From Gonatopus flavifemur (Eukaryota; Arthropoda; Insecta; Hymenoptera; Dryinidae), in assembly GCA_018340375.1 (NCBI GenBank), contig JAFFJZ010000006.1, positions 28,402,001 through 28,466,000 on the forward strand: a stretch of DNA of 64,000 nucleotides, read 5' to 3'. A program made the position numbers and the translations under genes. Below the pieces are notes generated by a model that was not told where the DNA came from, made no database searches, and worked only from the letters and a program-made list of their open reading frames with translations. This document shows, one piece after another, positions 46,610 to 56,682 of this stretch (the stretch's first letter is position 1; every line of letters starts with the position of its first letter).

Positions 46610-49600
46610 TTAAAGCCTTAAAGGGACCTGGCTTATTTGATCAGTTGTATTATTTGAGCTGTCACCAACAGTACCTGGTCGAAGATCTTTGAGGTGTGCA
46701 CGAATAAACTTCCCATCCTTCTCCAACTCAAAAACATTATTTCCTATTTTCGCAACCACCCTATGACCGGTAGAAAACTTATTAGCCAGTTTGGCTGAAA
46801 ACGCGTCCGCGGCTGACGACAAATGATGCTCGCGCTTGCTAACTATTTCCCCCATCCGGGGTTCCCAATCACCTTTGTCCTTGTTATAGTGATGGCTTTG
46901 TTTCGCAAATGCTTTTGCCAGGTTAACCCTGACTAGGTCGTATGATTCCCGGAGAATTTTTAATCTATCCTCGTGATCGACCGTCAGTGGGCTATCCTGT
47001 GATTCTAATTCCGACTTGAATGTCTTAGGCGGATAAATTTCCCGACCGTAGTTGAGGAAAGACGGCGTAAACTGTGTTGACTCGTGTTTTGCCGTGTTTA
47101 TCGCGAAAGACAACTCGGGGATGTATTTGTCCCAGGACCGCTGCGTTTTTTCAATAAATTGGGATATCATTGTCCCTATGACCTTGTTCATTCTTTCGAC
47201 CGGATTGCACTGAGGCGAATATGCCGGAGTGCGTTGATGCGTGATTCCGTATTGTGCCATAAGGCCCGTAAAATCTTTCACTATGAATTGACTCCCGTTG
47301 TCGGAAATCACTAGACGGGGGCACCCGTATCTTAAAATAACTTTTTCCTTAAATGTTCTAACGATTGCAGGAGCTTTTGGTTGCCTCAAAGGCTGGATTT
47401 CAGTCCACTTTGTGAATTTATCTTGCATGACCAGCAAGTAGCAATGCCCTTGGGAAGACCTCGGTTTCGGACCGATGATGTCTATAGACACTATCTCCCA
47501 GGGTTGCGTTGCGTTAGTAGTGCCCATCGTTCCTGAGACTGGCTGCTGGGATGGCTTGAACTCTTGACACTTACTGCATGACCGAACATGGTGTGCTATG
47601 TCTCTGTTCATCCGTGGCCAGAAGTAAGATTTTGAAATCCGCGCGATTGTTTTGGCAATGCCAAGATGGCCGGCGGTCGGAGAGTCGTGGTTCTCCAAGA
47701 GAACTTGTTTGCGGGCAGACTCAGGAACGCATAATTTCCATGCGTCCTGCCGTTCTTCGTAATTGAGACTATGCAAGATATGCCTATACAGTTTATCATG
47801 CCGAATGCAATATTCGGGATATCTATCAGGTTCTCGGCGGACTTTATCGAGAATATTCTGGTACCACCGATCATCGGCTGAGACGCTTGCTACGATGATG
47901 GTCTCTTCTAAAATTTCTTCCGAATCTTCGGCAGGACTTCCGCTACACGGATTGCGGGATAAGGCGTCAGCAACCCTGTTCAACTTGCCTTTTCGATAGA
48001 CGATATCGAATCGAAATTGTTGGAGGTAGATACTCCATCGAGCAACGCGACCTGCGGGACTCTCTAAGGTCGACAGCCACTTTAAAGACTGATGGTCTGT
48101 CACCACGGTAAATTTGTAACCTTCTAGATAAGGTCTCATTTTCTGGATACCCCAGACTACGGCAAGGCATTCCTTTTCTGTCACCGAATAGTTTGCCTCG
48201 CTCTTATTCAGCGTTCTGCTGGCGTAAGCGATGACCTTTTCCCCCTGATCTGTATTCTGCGTTAAGACGGCGCCTAGACCATACTTACTCGCATCCGTTT
48301 GTAAAATGAATTCTTTAGAGAAATCTGGAGGCGCGAGAACTGGAGAGGATACAAGACAGTTTTTCAACGAATCAAACGCGACCTGTTCGACTTCCGTCCA
48401 ATGCCATTTCGATCGCTTTTTCAATAGAGCTGTTAACGGCTTCGTTAGCTCGGAACAATTAGGTATAAAGCGCCGATACCATGAAACCATACCGATGAAC
48501 TGACGTAGTTCTTTGATGTTTGCGGGTACCGGAATTTGATTGATGGCTTGAACCTTCGAAGGGTCGGTTTTAATGCCTTCGTTGTCTATCACATGACCGA
48601 GATACACGATTCTTTGTTGTAAAAACTGACTTTTCTCTGTATTAATTTTAAGACGGGCGTGTCGCAATCTTTTAAAGATTTCCTTGAGAATAGCTAAGTG
48701 ATGGTCTAGGGTTTCGCTAATGACGATAATATCGTCCAAATAGACTTCGACAAAGGGTTGCAGATCAGGGGTAATTAGATCGTTTAGCAATCGTTGGAAG
48801 GTTGCGGATGCGGAATGAAGCCCGAAAGGCATGACCTTGAATTGAAACAAGCCCCTACGAGGCACAGTAAAAGCGGTAATAGGTTTACTTTCGGGACTTA
48901 GAGGTACCTGCCAGTAGCCATTCTTTAAGTCTATTGTTGAGATAAATTTCGCGTTGCGTAATTTGTTCAACGTATCATTGATGTGGGGAAGCGGGTATGC
49001 GTCCTTTTCTGAGACTTTATTCACTTTTCTAAAGTCGATACAAAACCTGTAACTCTTGTTCTTCTTTTTAACCAATACGATCGGCGAACTCCATGGACTA
49101 CTGGATGGTTCGATAACGCCTTCTTCCAGCATCTTATCGACCTCGTTATCAATTACTTCCTGCATAGCAGGATTACGCGGATAATATCGAGACTTAATCG
49201 GTTCAGTACCTGGAAAGACTTTAATTACATGCTCGCCGATCGGAGTTGGACCTTTCACGGAGTCGAATTTAGCAATTTCCTGATTGATTAAATCGCGAGC
49301 CCTGTTCTCTAGCTTGGATTGCTCGGTTAGAGTTTGCACTGAGGTGCGGGCACTCTCTGTTGGGTTACCCCACACTACCTGGAAATTCAATTTCGCGAGG
49401 CTATCTACCCCGAAGAGAACGTGGTCATGATAGTTTTCGACGATACAGTATGATAATGGAACGAGCTTGTCGGTGATTTTAGTTAATATCACGGCGGTGC
49501 CGCGGGTCTGAATTCCGCGACCATCGAGGACGGTCAAATCGCGGGGAGCGGAGTTGAAGTAAACACAAAGACCGTGTTCTTGAGCTTTTTCAAATAGCGC

Positions 49601-49687
49601 GTTATCAATTATAGAAGTGGTGGCCCCGGTATCGGCTAATCCCCAAAGGTCTCGCCCGCGATATCGACTTTTAATCGCGGTCGGCAA
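46610..49687 (-). CDS. pol: Pol polyprotein of the Gypsy element (PR-RT-RH-IN)
   Basis: About 1025 residues, intact. Aspartic protease ADTGATTSIID (residues 18-28). Reverse transcriptase with FCIDFRKVNKVSEKDAYPLP (215-234), D253 and VYLDD (315-319). RNase H with TDAS (464-467), TEKE (503-506), TDHQ (530-533) and ADALSR (573-578). Integrase with H667, H673, C704, C707 zinc-binding residues and catalytic D736, D796, E831 (34 residues between the last two, in the NPVERMNK type). The last part (EIVSKREHHLSS..., VFELEKDGKFIRAHLKDLRP) resembles the small C-terminal integrase beta domain. The frame opens just after a TGA and is -1 to gag with a 52-nt overlap, so a Gag-Pol fusion by -1 frameshifting is likely. 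Confidence 0.95.
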   Translation of the reverse strand: MPTAIKSRYRGRDLWGLADTGATTSIIDNALFEKAQEHGLCVYFNSAPRDLTVLDGRGIQTRGTAVILTKITDKLVPLSYCIVENYHDHVLFGVDSLAKLNFQVVWGNPTESARTSVQTLTEQSKLENRARDLINQEIAKFDSVKGPTPIGEHVIKVFPGTEPIKSRYYPRNPAMQEVIDNEVDKMLEEGVIEPSSSPWSSPIVLVKKKNKSYRFCIDFRKVNKVSEKDAYPLPHINDTLNKLRNAKFISTIDLKNGYWQVPLSPESKPITAFTVPRRGLFQFKVMPFGLHSASATFQRLLNDLITPDLQPFVEVYLDDIIVISETLDHHLAILKEIFKRLRHARLKINTEKSQFLQQRIVYLGHVIDNEGIKTDPSKVQAINQIPVPANIKELRQFIGMVSWYRRFIPNCSELTKPLTALLKKRSKWHWTEVEQVAFDSLKNCLVSSPVLAPPDFSKEFILQTDASKYGLGAVLTQNTDQGEKVIAYASRTLNKSEANYSVTEKECLAVVWGIQKMRPYLEGYKFTVVTDHQSLKWLSTLESPAGRVARWSIYLQQFRFDIVYRKGKLNRVADALSRNPCSGSPAEDSEEILEETIIVASVSADDRWYQNILDKVRREPDRYPEYCIRHDKLYRHILHSLNYEERQDAWKLCVPESARKQVLLENHDSPTAGHLGIAKTIARISKSYFWPRMNRDIAHHVRSCSKCQEFKPSQQPVSGTMGTTNATQPWEIVSIDIIGPKPRSSQGHCYLLVMQDKFTKWTEIQPLRQPKAPAIVRTFKEKVILRYGCPRLVISDNGSQFIVKDFTGLMAQYGITHQRTPAYSPQCNPVERMNKVIGTMISQFIEKTQRSWDKYIPELSFAINTAKHESTQFTPSFLNYGREIYPPKTFKSELESQDSPLTVDHEDRLKILRESYDLVRVNLAKAFAKQSHHYNKDKGDWEPRMGEIVSKREHHLSSAADAFSAKLANKFSTGHRVVAKIGNNVFELEKDGKFIRAHLKDLRPGTVGDSSNNTTDQISQVPLRL

Positions 49688-51348
49688 TCACTCGCGTGAA
49701 CATTTACGAACGTGACCTCTGCGGGAGGGTTAGTGGCTAAGGTTTGCCCTGACTGGTTGTTCGTTGGAGGAACCACCGAATCCCTAGCTGGAGTGTTGTT
49801 CCGCGAGTTAGCCGGTCTGGAAGGATTTGTGTATGAGTTATTTCGGGACGGTTGAGGACCATCACTTCTTGACTGAAAGTTACCGTTTCCCGTCGAGTTG
49901 GGAGCGTGATGCGGGCGGCGATCAGAATACGAATTACTATTGGGTTGCGGGCGATAAGGTCTATTTACCGGTTGCACCGTAATGCACTTACATTCTGTGG
50001 ACCAAACTTCCTTTTTACCGCACCTTGAACAAAATCTGATCGCTTTATTACGGCAATCAAAACGCGTGTGACCCTTTTGTCCACAACGCCAGCAGTGTGT
50101 TCGTGAGTTATATGAAGAATCTAAAGTGTTCACGTTTCCGGGTTTAGGTTTCTTGGGACCCTCGTAGGCGGTTTCAGGCATAGTGGAATGATGACTACCT
50201 GGAGGAGGCTTGTATAGTTCGCCTTCTTTAAGGGCTTTCTCGTATTCGCAAGCATACTGAATTAAGTCAGCCACAGAAGTAACCTCCCGTCGTCGAATAT
50301 TCAGCTTGTACTCACACCGTAAATTGGTGTAGAGTCTGTCTAATTGTGCCTTTTGGTCCATTCCTCCGTACCGTCTCATTAACGTCTGTAAGTTAGTAAT
50401 ATATTCACGGGCTGTCTCTTTAGGCCCCTGAGTACGGTTACGTATCTCATCTTCTAACTGTCGGTCAGCGTCAACGGGAAGATAAAAGATCTTCAAGTCT
50501 CGGGCAAAGTCTTCCCACTTGGTCCAATTTTGCTTATTATTTCGGTACCAAAGCAGGGCCTTATCACGGAGTAGTAACGGAATGCAAGCCAAAAGCTGTT
50601 CAGATTGAACATTGAAACTAGCGCTCAATTCATCGACGCGTTCCAAGAAAGTTCTTAAGCCCGAGCCTCCGTTATAAGTGACTCCCCACTTTCGTACTTG
50701 CTCCTGTATGTTAGGAATCCTGTTCTGTGTGTTAGTCAAGAGATTTCGTAATACCCTACTTATTTCGGCCTCGTTAGAACTGGATACTACAGGTGGAGAT
50801 GGCTGATTGACTTCCGCGATTGGTACGTGAGTAGCTCTTTCTCCTTCCAACTCGCGAATTCGCTCGCGCAAGTCTCTGACTAAGGAATCCGCGGCTTCCT
50901 TTTCCAATTCTACTCGGTTTTGTTCTTCTACCAGGGCTCGTTCTCTTTCTATCATGCCCTGTTCGTATCGTATCAGTTCGGCCCGTACCTCTTGTCTTAT
51001 TTCATCCTCGATTTGTCGAGCGAGGGTGTCTCTGTCTATTGTGTTGCGTGTTTCGTCGGGGTTGACGTTGGCCGGATGGTTCTGATCAGGGTCACTAGGA
51101 ACCGTGTTATCATGATTGGTTGCGTCATCAGGACTGACCTGAGGATCATGAAGATCCTCCATACTTGAATTGCGACTTGACTGTTGCGAGCGACTGCCGA
51201 CAATTGAATCGCGTAATTTCGTTTTTAAGGTGTTTACCGCGTCTGACGGGTCGAATTCTACGCCCCTCTTATTTAACTCGGAGATAACCTCGTCCTTTTT
51301 TAAGGACCAAATCCAGGAGGTTCTGTGTGGCGGTGGTGTACGATGCAT
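49636..51348 (-). CDS. gag: Gag of the Gypsy element
   Basis: 570 codons from ATG 51348. The N-terminus WSLKKDEVISELNKRGVEFD (14-33) continuing to about residue 49 resembles a SAP-type DNA-binding helix-loop-helix. A coiled coil follows (about 113-170, rich in E/R). The retrotransposon capsid domain is at about 215-375 (TYNGGSGLRTFLERVDEL, ALLWYRNNKQNWTKWEDF, ETAREYITNLQTLMRRYG). The CCHC zinc knuckle has C419, C422, H427, C432, followed by an atypical Cys cluster CSRC...CKC lacking the His. The tail is N/S/R-rich. It ends in TAG within the start of pol. Confidence 0.92.
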   Translation of the reverse strand: MHRTPPPHRTSWIWSLKKDEVISELNKRGVEFDPSDAVNTLKTKLRDSIVGSRSQQSSRNSSMEDLHDPQVSPDDATNHDNTVPSDPDQNHPANVNPDETRNTIDRDTLARQIEDEIRQEVRAELIRYEQGMIERERALVEEQNRVELEKEAADSLVRDLRERIRELEGERATHVPIAEVNQPSPPVVSSSNEAEISRVLRNLLTNTQNRIPNIQEQVRKWGVTYNGGSGLRTFLERVDELSASFNVQSEQLLACIPLLLRDKALLWYRNNKQNWTKWEDFARDLKIFYLPVDADRQLEDEIRNRTQGPKETAREYITNLQTLMRRYGGMDQKAQLDRLYTNLRCEYKLNIRRREVTSVADLIQYACEYEKALKEGELYKPPPGSHHSTMPETAYEGPKKPKPGNVNTLDSSYNSRTHCWRCGQKGHTRFDCRNKAIRFCSRCGKKEVWSTECKCITVQPVNRPYRPQPNSNSYSDRRPHHAPNSTGNGNFQSRSDGPQPSRNNSYTNPSRPANSRNNTPARDSVVPPTNNQSGQTLATNPPAEVTFVNVHASDCRPRLKVDIAGETFGD

Positions 51349-51755
51349 AATGTATTCGAATTCAATGCTACGGGAAAACCCGGCAACAGCTATTCGCGCA
51401 ACAAGGACAAAGACGTTAACAGAAAGTTACCCCAAAGGTATCGTTTAAACGGGTGTCTGGACAGAATTCGCAAATCTAGTGAATTGTCCACCGGTCAAGA
51501 GTTATTACCTCAATTAATATCCTGGCCATTCAGCACTTACAGATTCAAACTATAATTTTCCTTGTCTGTCTAGTGGTTTTCGCTAAGCGACAATCTTGCA
51601 AAATCTTCAAATAAAGAAGAGACTCTTTCAGCAGACAGCGCTCTACTTGAATCGAAAACTTTAAGAACCACTGAGAAGAACAAACACAGGAGTGGTTTCG
51701 GTTATTCGTTTATGTTTCTGGATAATCGACCAATTACCTTAAATTGACAATTAAT

Positions 51756-51773
51756 GTCCCTGTTCGGGCGCCA
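51756..51773 (-). promoter_or_regulatory. Primer binding site, tRNA-Lys type
   Basis: TGGCGCCCGAACAGGGAC on the minus strand, 7 nt inside the 5' LTR end. These 18 nt are complementary to the 3' end of the tRNA-Lys primer class also used by lentiviruses, as I remember it. It would prime minus-strand DNA synthesis. Confidence 0.85.
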
Positions 51774-51780
51774 AATAATC

Positions 51781-53584
51781 TGTGACGTTTCAAACTGACG
51801 CGTTGACGATTTTAAGCGTCTCTAATTAAATTAATTAATTAGCCCCCGATAATGCCTCTGGCTCGTCGGATTTCCAGGGTCCTTTGACTGAAGGTTGGGG
51901 TACGCGGGTCGACAGATTATTAAATCGAAACAGAATTAAGTTTGAAATATGAAAATTTATTAATAAATGAGAAAAAAACACAAGACATTTGTCTAATTGA
52001 CAAATTTTAATAACTGATCAAATAATCAGGGTAATGCGTACAAATTAAACTTAGAAGATACATAAAACAGCTAGAAGTGCTGAAAGCATGGGGTATAAAG
52101 TTAAATTGTTAAATTGTAAAATAAAGTAGCTAACGAGTCCGGACTTTTTATCGCTAATCGTGTGCACACGAGACTTATAATGTACGCGGGCTATAGTTAG
52201 GCGAGAGTACCGGAAGTTATATCGGAAAACCGTAACCGATTTCTAGATTCGCGATGCGGATGACTTTACGAACGCGTCGGGATAATTTTGAAAGAATCGC
52301 AGATGATTCTCATGAAACAAATCAATATTCTTCTCTGATTGGCTCAGATGGAGTCCAACAGATTCGGGATACCGGAAAAATCACGACTGTGGCATAGGGT
52401 CTTTTACTACTTGTCGTTGATTGGCCGTGAGAGGTTGGCCCTAATAGCAAGCCGTGAGAGGTTGGCTCTAAGCTACCCAGGCTGGATGGTGCCTTCTAAT
52501 GGTGAAGAAGGTGTTGTGCTCGACTTCGACCGCCCCCTTCTCCTAACCAGCTTTTATTCTTGAAGACGGTTTTGTGCTCGTCTTCCCACCTTTCCCTAAC
52601 AAAAATGATTTTAAACTTTGGAAGAAGGTATCGTGCTCGACTTCCACCACCTTTCCCTATGCAAAAGCCTACGCTAAGCTATGGCTGCCACAGCCGGACT
52701 TCAATTTCGCAACGTCAGTGGAGGGTTCTCTCTCACTTCTGTTGAATGCTTTCAGCTGCTTTATAGCCTGCTTACCGGCCTGTCTGGATGAGACAGTGAA
52801 GTGAAGAGACCGTCGCCAGGACCCCTTACTTATATCCGGCTAGAGTTATTCGTAACTCTGTGCTACCCGTGATTCTACCTACCGCCCCTAGCGGCGATGA
52901 ACGGTTGTCACGAAGCAACATCTTGTCTCTTTCTAACAGAGATGCTGCCCCGTGTTATTTTCGAGCATGCGCGGTGCGTTCGGTATTGCGTATGATTGAC
53001 TACGGGGTCTGAGCGGTGACCGATGGATGGCGCTGTTGCTGTGTTTGTTTATGTCCTGTCAACCGATCGCGATGTTGACCGGCATCTTTTTATTTAACAA
53101 TTACGTAATTGTTAATTAACCGAGTGAGTTCGCGAATAAATTAAAAATCGGTACGCGAGTGAATTTACGTGCGCAGGAGGGTTGACGCGGACTAACCTGG
53201 GTTTTCTTCGCATCGGTAAGCATCATTGACCATAATATCTATGCATCTTAACATTAAACTTAACATTCTAATTGATGTCTTTTATTTATTTACAGGTGAT
53301 TCTAATCGGACTAAATATCGCGACAGGCCAGATGCCATGCAGGTAAGTATGTATCGTTCTGATTTTATTTATTATAATGGTCTATTATATTCATTATATG
53401 TTTACAGGTGTTCCTCGGATAATGTCTTTGCCCAGGAGGGGCCATTCTGGTCATTCCACCTGTCATGTGGCCTGTTGCGATACTCAGGTAAGGTAGTTCC
53501 GATTAACCCTCTTTTACATCTATTTTATAATCATATTCTTCTGTTACAGGTATCTAGACGAGCCAATCGTCGAGGCTCGTTGCA
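51781..53584 (-). repeat. 5' LTR (right copy), 1804 bp
   Basis: Identical to 43182-44984 except for one substitution and one extra C. Would contain the promoter for the genomic RNA. Confidence 0.95.
53216..53549 (+). other. Antisense intron-exon series in the 5' LTR
   Basis: Identical copy of the series in the other LTR: introns 53216-53295, 53343-53407 and 53488-53549. Here a plus-strand transcript would run out of the element into flanking DNA at 53585, so its last exon would be partly host sequence. Confidence 0.6.
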
Positions 53585-53588
53585 GTGT
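53585..53588. repeat. Target-site duplication GTGT (right)
   Basis: Pairs with 43178-43181. Confidence 0.85.
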
Positions 53589-53854
53589 AACGGTGATCAA
53601 ATATTCACAAATATTTACCATTCGTTCCAGCTTAAACGATTCTTGACGTGTATATTTTTTCTTTCTTTCAAACGCTGCAATTTTAGATCTAGAAGATTTT
53701 GTCGGAGATGAAAGTGGGTTACAAGTTAGAATCGGACTGATACGATATTTCTATGCTCCGCCATTGTTGACGGTAGAATTCAGTTCTGGAGGCGGCTGGC
53801 AGTCAAGGTTTGGTAAACTGTACTCAAAGAATATTGCTCGGAGGAGAAAGATAT

Positions 53855-53955
53855 AGGGGTTCTTTTTATTTTTCTTACCAAACCAGAAACAGGAGATACG
53901 GGAGATTACGAATAGATAGCCAAATTTTACTACACGCTTTATAAAATTTGACATT
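53855..53955 (+). repeat. Dispersed repeat, copy B
   Basis: Counterpart of 23840-23960: TTTTTCTTACCAAACCAGAA, CCAAATTTTACTACACG, TTTATAAAATTTGACA. Confidence 0.5.
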
Positions 53956-54063
53956 CAGCGTCTAAAATTTCAATTCTACCTACTCCTTTTTCTACGGTAC
54001 TTCTGATCTTGCGTATCATTATGTAGAGATTTATTTCACAAACCACTTTTTCTAGTTTACATG

Positions 54064-54549
54064 CACGGAGAAAAAGGTATCTTGAAAAATACCATAATTT
54101 ATGGATTTTTGGCGTTGGTCTAATCCAAATCAAAATATTTACTTGAAGATGACTCTAAAAGTGCCATAATGGCTGGGACTTTTATGAGGAAGGTACCATA
54201 CTTCTTTATAAAAGTCCAAGAAATTATGGGACTTTTAGAGATTCGTTCATGTAAATATTATGACTCGGGTCAGACCAACGCCAAAAACCCATAAATTATG
54301 GTATTTTTCAAGATATCTGCGCAGTAAAAATTTTATATTAGATATTAGCATATTTATATTGTACTTTTGGGATATACTTGATTATGTCGTTATGAACCAT
54401 AAGTATACGAGCATTCACCATACTCTCTCGTGAGGATGAAGATAAATATGTGCTAATTCGAAATAAATATAGTTCTGAGCCTCATAATAAAGTATATCCC
54501 ACGAGTACCATAAAAATATAGTAATCTTTAATATAAACTTTTCTCTGTG
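54064..54549. mobile_element. Element with ends CAC(G/A)GAGAAAA, TG duplication, two inner hairpins
   Basis: CACGGAGAAAA at the left and CACAGAGAAAA (opposite strand) at the right, TG on both sides. Inside, one hairpin at 54076-54325 (AATACCATAATTTATGG, TTTTTGGCGTTGGTCT and inverses) and one at about 54325-54545 (TATATTTATATTGTACT / AGTACCATAAAAATATA). Confidence 0.6.
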
Positions 54550-55042
54550 TGTTTTCTCAGTGTGAGAAAAGACTGTCAATACGAGAAAAAAGAGAATCTC
54601 TAAAGAATCTAAAAAATTCACTGTGACAGCGAAAAAATGTTGACTTCTCAAGCAAAATTTGTTCGCTATTCTATGTATAATACTGAAAATTAGCTGGGTA
54701 AGCGAACACTTTCGCTGCCACAGCTAAAAAATGACTGTCGTAGCTAAGAAGGTTGCTGTCACAGCCAAAAATTTGCTGCTCTAGCAAGAGGAACCCAACA
54801 AAATCAGATTTTGCTGTCACAGGAAATTTATTTTTCTCTCTTCGTGAATTCACCATAATAAGATGGTTCCGCTGTGAAAAAAAACAAAACAATAAAACTA
54901 TCAAGTTCGAATATTTTTTACTACGAATTTTTGATAACCTCGTAACGAATAGCGAGCCTCCTTGTTTCCCTAAATTAACCCTTAGTGTGCACACTTCTGT
55001 AGCAAATCATTGAATGCCCACTGGGTCAATTTGATCCCACTT

Positions 55043-55290
55043 TCTAAATCTGGAAGAGTGAAAAATCAAGCGTTTCACTCCGCTAAATCTTAGAAGTGAG
55101 CCAGTCCGCTTCGAGTGGGATTCTCACTCGTTTCGAGTGAACTCTGACTCTTTTAGAATGGAAAATTCACTCTAAAATTGGAGTGGCTGAGAGTTTCTAA
55201 CCTCAAAAGAGTGCGAATTCCACTCGAAATTTCGACAAGCTCACTTCTGGCTGCCTAAAGAGTGAAATCTCACTCTAAAAATTTCAGAGA
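55043..55290. mobile_element. GAGTGAA-type repeat, uninterrupted copy
   Basis: CTAAATCTGGAAGAGTGAAA...CTCACTCGTTTCGAGTGAAC...GGCTGCCTAAAGAGTGAAAT. Multiple inverted GAGTGAA/TTCACTC words. Serves as the empty-site reference for 40855-41213. Confidence 0.6.
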
Positions 55291-55581
55291 GCAGACTATT
55301 TTCATCAGTGGATATCTGAATAACCGTGCACTGTTGTAAAAGTTGTTTAGATGTTTTTTTTTTAAAGTATTTGAAGAAGAAAAAATGTCTTCTTCCTGAA
55401 AAACAAGCTTGAAGTTGAACCTAAATGAAGAAAATATTCAAAATCAGATCAGAATGCACACCAAGAGTTAACAGTCATTTTTCTGAATCTCGATAACCTC
55501 TGTCTCTCTGTGTGTTAAGAAATTGGGAATTGGAGCGGTATTTCCTTTGCTATCACGGCAATCTTGTCAACCACGACAGAC

Positions 55582-55708
55582 CCCTGGTTAAAAGAATCCA
55601 TTACTTCTGACAAATGAAATTAAATGAGATTCGGCCAGAACATTGTCCAAGTTCAACTGTAATTTAGTGAGATTTGGCGAGAATCAATGGTTTTTTTAAG
55701 CCAGGGCA
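55582..55708. mobile_element. Small CCCTGGTTAAA MITE
   Basis: CCCTGGTTAAAAGAATCCAT and the inverse ATGGTTTTTTTAAGCCAGGG; shares GAGATTTGGCGAGAATCAAT with 28740-28847. Confidence 0.5.
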
Positions 55709-56682
55709 GTGATTTTTTTAGCTATATCGCGAGAAAAAAACTTTGTTCGCTATTTTGTACAAAAACAATTTACTCCTGCGCGGTACGACTCGTATATACA
55801 ACATCGATTGAAATTTGAAATTCAAACTAATTGACTGGAGAAAGTTTGAACTAGAAATATTTTCCAATTAACACCATCTCTCCAAATCAAACTTCAAGAT
55901 CGTGATAATCTCGATATCGTGATTGAAAACATTAAATAAATGTTCAAATGAACGTGAAAGTAGTTGTTCTTTGTTTTTCTCAAACATTTTCCGTCCGATG
56001 ATTAATTAACAAAGATATAACAACGCGATATTACTCTAATAACACGCAAATCAATTCGTTTAAAGATACAAGTGATAAACAGAAATTAAAATCCCGGTTA
56101 CATCGATGAGTGCGAAAATAACTTATTAGTATATAATTAACCCCCTTTGGTAAATACTTTCTTTCTCTACGTATCACGTTGATCGTATGTAATACATACG
56201 AATAACTCGTAATTCGTGTAATTTCTTTCATAATTGACGTTATGTGAAAGAAGAAAAAAATATTACATAAAAAAGAAAAAAATAATCATTGTGGCATGTG
56301 CCATCGACAATTGTTTTCACATTCAAGTACGCTCTTTTGGGGGGAAGAAAAGAGACACTTGAAGATATAATAGGGATCCGAAATTTGTATACCAGACCAC
56401 CCTGTAATTGATTAAAAGCTTTCATACACAAAAATGAAATGACAGATTCCGCTTCGCGTTAATTATTTCCCCATCGAAAGGTTGTATTGATTATTTTACG
56501 TTCAAAGGGTAGGGCGAGGTCGCGCCATGGTTGTCAAACAAAAAATTACTCGTTCGAATGACCCGTGGAGGATTCAATTGTAATGGCAACGAAGGAGGAA
56601 TTCCAACAAAATATTTTGAATAAAATTGAGGAAAACTGTTTCGAATATTTTAAACATCAAGATGTGGACAGAAGAAGTGTTA

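Larger units (their letters stand above)
43182..53584 (-). mobile_element. Full-length Ty3/Gypsy LTR retrotransposon, very recent
   Basis: Element of 10.4 kb read on the minus strand: 5' LTR 53584-51781, PBS, gag, pol (PR-RT-RNaseH-IN order, hence Ty3/Gypsy), a third ORF, PPT, 3' LTR 44984-43182. The LTRs begin TG and end CA and are flanked by GTGT duplications. I found two differences between LTRs over 1.8 kb: A/G at 43800 versus 52399, and one extra C in a run near 43934/52534. All ORFs are intact, so the copy may be active or recently active. No env-like ORF. Same orientation as Shank and just upstream of its first coding exon. Confidence 0.95.
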
